Below are positions 6,301 to 9,631 of a stretch of 9,631 bases of DNA, piece by piece (the first letter of the stretch is position 1; every line of letters starts with the position of its first letter). The notes under the pieces were generated by a model, which was not told the DNA's origin, ran no database searches, and saw nothing but the letters and a program-made list of their open reading frames with translations. The DNA lies in assembly GCA_030631975.1 (NCBI GenBank), contig DAOVKD010000014.1, positions 1 to 9,631 on the forward strand. Direction: 5' to 3'. Source of the stretch: Candidatus Woesearchaeota archaeon (GTDB taxonomy: Archaea; Nanobdellota; Nanobdellia; Woesearchaeales; GW2011-AR4). Position numbers and translations under genes: made by a program.

Positions 6301-6917
6301 AGAAATTTGAAAATATGAGAGAACAGATAGGTTCTGTAAACATGAGGGCTCTTGAAATATATGAGGATGTTGAAAAGCAGTATAACGAGTTAGTTGGAAA
6401 GAAAGATAGTTTGGGCGGGGAAAAAGAGGATGTGCTTAAAATGATGAATGAAATAGAAAGCAAGAAGAAAGACCTGTTTATGAAGGTATTTGATGTTGTT
6501 AATGAAACTTTCAAGAAGTTCTTTTCGATGCTTACCACAAAAGGAGAAGCAAACCTGGTAATTGAAAACGAGGAAAATCCTTTTGAGGCAGGAGTGAGGA
6601 TTAATGTTAAAATTACCGGCAGCAAGTTTCTTGACATAAGAAGCTTATCTGGAGGGGAAAAAACTCTAACAGCGCTGGCTTTTATTTTCGCAATTCAGGA
6701 GCATGAACCAGCTTCATTCTATATTCTGGATGAGGTTGATGCTGCTCTTGACAAGCATAATTCAGAGAAATTTGCAAAACTCATAAGGAAATATTCAGAT
6801 AATGCGCAATATCTGATTATGAGCCATAATGATGCGGTAATATCAGAAGCAGACAGCCTTTACGGGATTTCCATGAACGAGCACGGGATAAGCCAGGTGG
6901 TTAGCTTAAAGATTTAA
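3381..6917 (+). CDS. smc: Chromosome segregation ATPase SMC
   Basis: A 1178-residue SMC, the usual length. It forms a ring-shaped homodimer that folds and separates the chromosome, driven by ATP at paired heads. Domains in order: N-terminal head with Walker A G47-P-N-G-S-G-K53-S54 and Q-loop Q159; a Lys/Glu-rich coiled coil from about 190 to 520; a hinge from about 525 to 670, beginning GIYGTVAEIG and ending near GAMHGGFR; the returning coil to about 1020; and the C-terminal head with signature L1089-S-G-G-E-K1094, Walker B FYILDEVDAALD (1113-1124, catalytic E1118) and switch SHND (H1149). Every ATPase motif is present. About 15-20 extra N-terminal residues (Glu/Gln/Lys-rich) precede the usual first strand. 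The ATG is supported by the TATA spacing. The stop overlaps the convergent membrane-protein stop by three bases. No scpA or scpB lies next to it in this window. Confidence 0.98.
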   Translation: MEEQGQEQDAVKSQKVTKINRIIMNGFKSFAKHTEILFNGRYNCILGPNGSGKSNILDALCFVLGKSSSKSLRAEKAANLIYNGGKLKKPAKQGEVSIFFDNSRKTFPTEDDEVKITRIVRQSGQSVYKINDETRTRQEILDLLSIAKINPEGYNIILQGDIVKFVEMHPDQRRELIGEISGISVYEEKKHKALLELQKVDERLKETEIVLTERNTYLKELKKDRDHALKYRDMNDRIKQNKASYLKLQIEGKEKEKNELQKKLEETNRELGKINEKVESLKKQNEEKRNEIEQISREIEEKGNVGQVKLNKEVEELKIDLTKKNSRIGAIKNELNKITNRKSGLQNSIKETQNKIKELETEKKNMQKEISSKENERIVITKKIKEFREKNKLDNIGDIEKQVEYIDKKSEELQKEVQSAREQQHNLIREKDAVVHETSAIDAQINKVLDIEKENKKRIGEVKNKRNEFKKSTLELNKKLEEDSCLAAQLSNTRKKIYNLNEGLAKLNARQLGTRELSYGDVAIRRILDLKKPGIYGTVAEIGNVKSAYALALEIAAGRRLKGIVVENDKTASECIKYLKENRLGVVTFFPLNKIKSNPAKAEIKKISKSKGSHGLALDLISFDTKFKKIFEYVFADTIVVDNIDVARRLGIGSAKYVALDGDLAEKSGAMHGGFRLKRKHSMGFKERDIVREIEKYENGIKELKSAVDVLEKRRIGNEELIAGLRAKKAALEGDIIKTEKSLHLEATDLEASEQKKASLMEQEKEADKKIKLVEEKISSLNNGLAAIKTEKQKLRADISQLSNPTLLAELNAFEEKLKELDESVIRIDSEIKNMDMQSESIHKKEVEKTEEIIKGIEKENEAFNNELRNLMQAVKEKNSELKKKEGMAQDLYAKFKGLFHKSSEIDRQIQKNLAAINNRQDESRKAEVRANTLSIKLAEIQSVLSGWNLEFQQYEGVKLDLSKNEDQFKYEIKKFENMREQIGSVNMRALEIYEDVEKQYNELVGKKDSLGGEKEDVLKMMNEIESKKKDLFMKVFDVVNETFKKFFSMLTTKGEANLVIENEENPFEAGVRINVKITGSKFLDIRSLSGGEKTLTALAFIFAIQEHEPASFYILDEVDAALDKHNSEKFAKLIRKYSDNAQYLIMSHNDAVISEADSLYGISMNEHGISQVVSLKI

Positions 6918-7480
6918 CTCTTTCTGAATATGGAATAAACTTTTTTTATATATGCCAGCCAAACTACGAAGAAAAACTGAGAAAGTAAGGTCATAATTTG
7001 CAGGAATCTAATAATAGTTATATTTTCCTTAAACATATACGCAGATATAGCCAAAAATATTAGTAGAGGCACAGAAACAATCTCATTTCTAATTTTTTTG
7101 TTAGTATATTTTTTTATAAGTTTGTTTCTTGCAGATAAATTAATAATTTTATATTTTGTTATTGCAAATGTGAATAATATTGCAAATGAAGCGCCCCATA
7201 TTTCAAGTCTATGAAAGGATAATACCCCAATTAGCATGCAAATTAATGGCGCTAAATCAAGAACGTAATTGATAATAGTATTTTCCTGTTTAAGATATCT
7301 TATTATGTAATAAGCACCAAGCCATATATGCAAAATTAATATCCACGTGGAAATATAAACCAATAAAATTCCGGCATCTTTAATCTTATTAATTGATAGA
7401 AGCAGGGTAACCAACAATATAATAATAAATATATTAAGTAAGTGTATTTTTAATCTTTCAGCTTTACTTTTTCTGCCCAT
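6914..7480 (-). CDS. Six-helix membrane protein of unknown function
   Basis: A 188-residue protein that I do not recognise. It has a basic start (MGRKSKAERLK) and about six hydrophobic helices near 12-30, 35-59, 68-86, 91-108, 134-149 and 155-180, with Lys-rich loops, notably 116-132. No catalytic motif is visible. It follows the family 2 glycosyltransferase by 25 bases on the same strand, with AGGAT as a likely ribosome-binding site about nine bases before the ATG. It is therefore probably co-expressed and may act in transport, anchoring or modification of the same glycan or lipid; that role is inferred from context only. The DNA is very AT-rich, like the glycosyltransferase and unlike smc. 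Its stop overlaps the smc stop. Confidence 0.8.
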   Translation of the reverse strand: MGRKSKAERLKIHLLNIFIIILLVTLLLSINKIKDAGILLVYISTWILILHIWLGAYYIIRYLKQENTIINYVLDLAPLICMLIGVLSFHRLEIWGASFAILFTFAITKYKIINLSARNKLIKKYTNKKIRNEIVSVPLLIFLAISAYMFKENITIIRFLQIMTLLSQFFFVVWLAYIKKVYSIFRKS

Positions 7481-7505
7481 GATTTTAGCATCCTAAACAA
7501 TATAT

Positions 7506-8267
7506 TTAAAACTTTTGGAAGTCCATATTTTTACAAAAATTATTTTTTTTATGGTCGGCATTCATTTTATAATTAAATATGTTGGTTCTAACCTCACTAA
7601 ATAGCATTCTGTAAAATGGGCACATTGCGTATTTTAGTAAAAGGATGAGTCTATTTTCACTGTCAAACCGTCTTGTTGAAGAATATATTTTTTTTGAATT
7701 TAGGATGCGGAATTTATAGAATTTTTTGCTTCTGTTAACATAGTCATTGTCTTCTGAAAATTTTATTGCTGGGTTAAAGCCATTGAGTTTATTATGAATT
7801 TCTTTTGTTGAGAAAATGCATTGCCCCGTCATATGCGGATAAATGTATTGCATCAGGAAAATCCAGCCATTTAATAAGCAGTATCCTAATTTGTCTATTG
7901 CATTTTTTGTTTTTGGAACTAAATAGCACCCTGATACCTTTAACTCTCTTCTAATAAGTTCCTTGACCGTTTTTTCTAAAAAATCTTTCTCTACAGAAAT
8001 ATCAGCGTCATTGAACAATAACTTTTCAAATTTTGCATTCTTGGCTCCTAAGTTTCTTTGGTGGGAAACATTCCTTTTTTTAGAAACGATTAATTTTATT
8101 CTTTTATTTCTTTTTGAAAAATTCTTAACAATTTCCCGGGTTTTATCTATCGAATTGCCGTCAACTACAATTATCTCAAAATCTTTGAAAGTTTGATTAA
8201 GATAGTCATTAAGCAGATTTCCAATATAGTGTTCTTCATTTAATGTAGGTATAATAATGCTTATCAT
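7506..8267 (-). CDS. Family 2 glycosyltransferase
   Basis: A 253-residue GT-A fold enzyme that should transfer a sugar from a nucleotide-sugar donor to a lipid, glycan or protein acceptor at the inner membrane face. It starts with the classic MISIIIPTLNEEHYIGNLL, then has EIIVVDGNS (D36, nucleotide binding), the DxD-type metal site F85-N-D-A-D89, a mid-domain GxxLVP-like strand, and SEDNDY, whose E172-D173 fits the catalytic base position. A hydrophobic segment (about 128-145) may touch the membrane. Donor and acceptor cannot be predicted. No ribosome-binding site precedes the ATG. The stop of the truncated GT28 reading frame (TAA at 8269-8271) lies one base before it, so translation may depend on re-initiation. 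The coding DNA is markedly AT-rich, suggesting a different origin from the genes upstream. Confidence 0.9.
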   Translation of the reverse strand: MISIIIPTLNEEHYIGNLLNDYLNQTFKDFEIIVVDGNSIDKTREIVKNFSKRNKRIKLIVSKKRNVSHQRNLGAKNAKFEKLLFNDADISVEKDFLEKTVKELIRRELKVSGCYLVPKTKNAIDKLGYCLLNGWIFLMQYIYPHMTGQCIFSTKEIHNKLNGFNPAIKFSEDNDYVNRSKKFYKFRILNSKKIYSSTRRFDSENRLILLLKYAMCPFYRMLFSEVRTNIFNYKMNADHKKNNFCKNMDFQKF

Positions 8268-8268
8268 T

Positions 8269-8361
8269 TTATTTTTTTTTGCTCAGGTGCTCTACAACAA
8301 CCCTGCTTCTCACGGCATGCCCTAGACCTTCTCCTGCAACACCATAGAGAATTCTTGCCAT
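8269..8361 (-). pseudogene. Truncated start of a MurG/GT28-like glycosyltransferase
   Basis: Thirty codons read MARILYGVAGEGLGHAVRSR followed by VVVEHLSKKK and a stop. The G-V-A-G-E-G-x-G-H-x-x-R-S pattern is the N-terminal donor-fold loop of GT28/MurG-like transferases of the archaeal MJ1255 type, which are normally about 350 residues long. The rest is absent: after three Lys codons in an A9 run (8272-8280) the frame ends, and the family 2 glycosyltransferase begins. The start is well formed, with GGAG five bases before the ATG and the ATG one base after the stop of the upstream membrane gene, so an intact GT28 gene was once coupled in this operon. The relic may now serve as a short translated leader for the next gene. 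Confidence 0.75.
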
Positions 8362-8362
8362 T

Positions 8363-8800
8363 TCATCTCCATAAGAAATACCATGACGATATAGCTGTTA
8401 ATACGCCCACAATATAATAAAGGGGGATTTCAAATTTCTTAATCTTAAACCATGGGTACCATTTCACATATTTTGAGTTAAAATGTTTGAAACTAAATAC
8501 AGGATTGACTACGAACCATGTAAAATCTTCTATAATAAGACCGCTGAGATATGCGCTTAATAGTATTCCGAAAATCCTTAAGTCAAAACCTGTAATTACT
8601 AATGGCAGAGTTATGAGCAAAGGCCACATCACCAAAAAAAGCCAGAAATGGTACGCAGTAAGCCATACACGTTTTTTTGTCCTTATCTTCCAGCCAAGTT
8701 TCCCTTCATCCCATGCATGTTTTCCTTCTACATAAGCTTCCCAGAAACCATTTGCCGCCATAGCAGACCATACCCAGACAAATATTAAGAGAGTTTCCAT
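8363..8800 (-). CDS. Membrane protein, conserved-looking, unknown function
   Basis: A 145-residue Trp-rich membrane protein. Hydrophobic helices lie near 3-20, 52-72, 75-95 and 124-143. Distinct stretches are METLLIFVWVWSAMAANGFW, WEAYVEGKHAWDEGKLGWKI and IIEDFTWFVVNPVFSF, whose charged and aromatic residues look conserved rather than random. The overall look resembles small membrane proteins of unknown function that I associate with DPANN archaea, but I cannot name a family. It is first in the minus-strand cluster, and its TGA is one base from the start of the GT28-like relic, so the two were tightly coupled. A role with a lipid-linked sugar substrate is an inference. Base composition is closer to smc than to the two genes that follow. 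No ribosome-binding site is evident. Confidence 0.82.
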   Translation of the reverse strand: METLLIFVWVWSAMAANGFWEAYVEGKHAWDEGKLGWKIRTKKRVWLTAYHFWLFLVMWPLLITLPLVITGFDLRIFGILLSAYLSGLIIEDFTWFVVNPVFSFKHFNSKYVKWYPWFKIKKFEIPLYYIVGVLTAISSWYFLWR

Positions 8801-8820
8801 TTTTATTCACAAAATTAATT

Positions 8821-8825
8821 AAAAA
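8821..8825 (-). terminator. T5 run after tRNA-Gly
   Basis: Directly after the discriminator base the minus strand reads five T, a simple archaeal termination signal. No CCA is encoded. Confidence 0.5.
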
Positions 8826-8910
8826 TGCGTCGGCCGGGACTTTCGCAGTCATTTCGAACCCAGATTAACGGCTTGGAAGGCCATTGTCTTAGCCATTGGA
8901 CCACCGACGC
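8826..8910 (-). tRNA. tRNA-Gly(UCC) with a T-loop intron
   Basis: The minus strand folds as a complete tRNA. The acceptor stem GCGTCGG/CCGACGC has seven pairs with discriminator A. The D stem GTC/GAC encloses a loop with the conserved GG. The anticodon stem ATGGC/GCCGT carries loop CTTCCAA (anticodon TCC at 8875-8877). The variable loop is short, and the T stem is CTGGG/CCCGG. The T-loop is 20 instead of 7 bases. Removing 13 bases (8840-8852) restores the standard TTCGAAT. It should read GGA and possibly other Gly codons. CCA must be added after transcription. A TATA box lies 26-33 bases upstream and a T5 run follows the 3' end. Confidence 0.93.
8840..8852 (-). other. 13-base intron in the T-loop of tRNA-Gly, position 59/60
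   Basis: Intron ATGACTGCGAAAG on the minus strand. In the precursor, exon TTCG (54-57) pairs with intron CGAA as a four-base helix. It is flanked by three-base bulges AAA on the 5' side and AGT on the 3' side, stacked on the T stem. This is a bulge-helix core without a clear outer intron helix, that is, a relaxed form. Cutting each bulge after its second base, the rule for archaeal tRNA endonuclease, removes exactly these 13 bases and leaves loop TTCGAAT. Confidence 0.8.
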
Positions 8911-8935
8911 ATTAAAGATAAAGATAGATAATTTC

Positions 8936-8943
8936 TTTATAAA
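8936..8943 (-). promoter_or_regulatory. TATA box of tRNA-Gly
   Basis: tttataaa lies 26-33 bases before the mature 5' end at 8910 on the minus strand, the usual distance for archaeal tRNA genes. Confidence 0.55.
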
Positions 8944-8966
8944 TTTAGTTATTTTACTGCAAAATA

Positions 8967-8989
8967 ACCGAAATCATTATATATATAAA
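8967..8989 (+). promoter_or_regulatory. BRE and TATA box of the 171-aa gene
   Basis: accgaaat (8967-8974) fits a TFB recognition element, and a long TATATATAAA block (8980-8989) follows. Start of transcription is expected near 9008-9012, just at or before the ribosome-binding site. The region 8911-9019 is shared with the divergent tRNA promoter. Confidence 0.65.
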
Positions 8990-9008
8990 TTTACTTATTG
9001 TCTAATTT

Positions 9009-9016
9009 GGGGGTGA
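9009..9016 (+). promoter_or_regulatory. Strong ribosome-binding site
   Basis: gggggtga ends three bases before the ATG at 9020, with the GGTGA core matching the 16S rRNA tail. It fixes the start of the 171-aa gene and contrasts with the leaderless genes elsewhere in the window. Confidence 0.7.
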
Positions 9017-9019
9017 AAC

Positions 9020-9535
9020 ATGGAGTTAGATAATAACTCTGTTTACAGGAATCTTATTTCTCATATTGATATCAATAGAAGCGTAAATTCAATTGAATAT
9101 ATAACTTTCAGAGACATAAATAATGAATTGGTGTTCAAGGAATTTCTTAGCGATATAAACATAAGCAATGATGCAATAGAGCTAAACCTCATAAACAACA
9201 AAGCATACAAGGAAGCAGTGATAATGTCCCTGCACATGAACCCAATAGAAAAACATATCCTGATAGGAATGGTTAAAGAAGAGCAAAAAACATTTGGCGG
9301 CAGCAAGCTGTTTTATTTAAATGATAGATTCGATAAGCTCCTTGTTGTTTCTGTGCCAAGAAGCATGGAGGGCAAGCTTAACATGACAATTAATAGATTA
9401 AATAAAATAAACGAGAGAATAACGAGGCTTAATTCAAGAATAAAAAAGGAAAACCTGGAGATTTATATGAAACGGCAAAGCAAAGATAAAAAAGATATTA
9501 TAGTAAATATGATTAATAAGAATCTGAGGGTTTAG
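9020..9535 (+). CDS. Unrecognised 171-aa protein with coiled-coil tail
   Basis: I do not recognise this family. The first half (about 1-75) is Asn/Ile-rich and acidic (MELDNNSVYRNLISHIDINR, then NELVFKEFLSDINI). Residues 75-120 contain NPIEKHILIGMVKEEQKTFG and DKLLVVSVPRSMEG, which look like a folded alpha/beta core. Residues 120-171 are Lys/Arg/Asn-rich with a heptad-like spacing of Leu and Ile (LNKINERITRLNSRIKKENL), suggesting a coiled coil. No signal peptide or membrane segment is seen, so it is probably cytosolic. The start is fixed by a strong ribosome-binding site and a good BRE/TATA. It is divergent from tRNA-Gly. A 10-codon frame follows after three bases. Function unknown. Confidence 0.8.
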   Translation: MELDNNSVYRNLISHIDINRSVNSIEYITFRDINNELVFKEFLSDINISNDAIELNLINNKAYKEAVIMSLHMNPIEKHILIGMVKEEQKTFGGSKLFYLNDRFDKLLVVSVPRSMEGKLNMTINRLNKINERITRLNSRIKKENLEIYMKRQSKDKKDIIVNMINKNLRV

Positions 9536-9538
9536 ATT

Positions 9539-9571
9539 ATGTCAAAGAAAATTAAAAGTGAAGACTATTAA
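9539..9571 (+). CDS. Possible 10-codon ORF after the 171-aa gene
   Basis: An ATG three bases after the previous stop opens MSKKIKSEDY and then stops. GAGGG at 9526-9530 is eight bases before the ATG. It may be a leader peptide, the start of a decayed gene, or chance. The remaining bases to 9631 have short open frames on both strands that run off the window, and none can be preferred. Confidence 0.2.
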   Translation: MSKKIKSEDY

Positions 9572-9631
9572 TAATACGATGTAGCAATACCATGGTAACT
9601 TTCTGTTATTGTCGAGAAACTTCGCAGTTGA

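Noticed and set aside
8825..9016. A 63-codon open frame on the plus strand
   Set aside because: It is the reverse strand of tRNA-Gly and its promoter.
9572..9631. Open frames at the right edge on both strands, and a ccatgg palindrome
   Set aside because: Too short and mutually conflicting, with no signal favouring any one of them.
1..9631. CRISPR array, rRNA, replication origin
   Set aside because: No regularly spaced direct repeats, no rRNA-like blocks, and no origin-box clusters were seen.

Overview
The window reads as a stretch of a small-genome, AT-rich archaeal chromosome, most likely a DPANN-type lineage (Woesearchaeota/Pacearchaeota-like). The evidence is an archaeal TATA-binding protein, a full-length SMC ATPase, TATA boxes about 25 bases from starts that have little or no leader, a tRNA without encoded CCA, and a tRNA intron that fits archaeal bulge-helix-bulge splicing. 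The lineage is an inference from style and context and is not proven by any single gene.

Left part (1-1205): the TBP gene is followed with 5-base spacing by a 58-codon basic protein. A gene-free stretch (861-1205) then holds a GC-richer island that looks like a small RNA gene, with a TATA-like element before it and T-runs after it, plus a two-way terminator zone. Next, on the minus strand, is a DUF4382-like secreted lipoprotein with a long Pro/Ser/Glu linker (1206-2213). It is flanked by inverted copies of two short motifs.

Middle (2214-3380): this is a scar-rich region. It holds strong stem-loops, a 59-codon gene broken by one extra T, an apparently intact low-molecular-weight tyrosine-phosphatase-like gene, the C-terminal relic of a tyrosine recombinase (integrase), and a 182-bp fold-back element with terminal inverted repeats and a possible 8-bp target duplication. 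That element lies just upstream of the smc promoter. Together these suggest past integration and decay of mobile DNA here.

Core (3381-6917): one intact smc gene of 1178 codons. Its stop overlaps the stop of the convergent minus-strand cluster, so no scpA or scpB follows it.

Right part (6914-9631): a minus-strand cluster contains, in transcription order, a conserved-looking 4-TM membrane protein, the first 30 codons of a MurG/GT28-like glycosyltransferase, a family 2 glycosyltransferase, and a 6-TM protein. The last two look more AT-rich by eye. The truncated GT28 start joins them through an A9 run, as if a newer module had replaced the rest of the GT28 gene. Upstream of this cluster is tRNA-Gly(UCC), with a 13-base intron in its T-loop. 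A divergent TATA region then drives an unrecognised 171-aa coiled-coil-tailed protein. The last 96 bases contain no confident gene.
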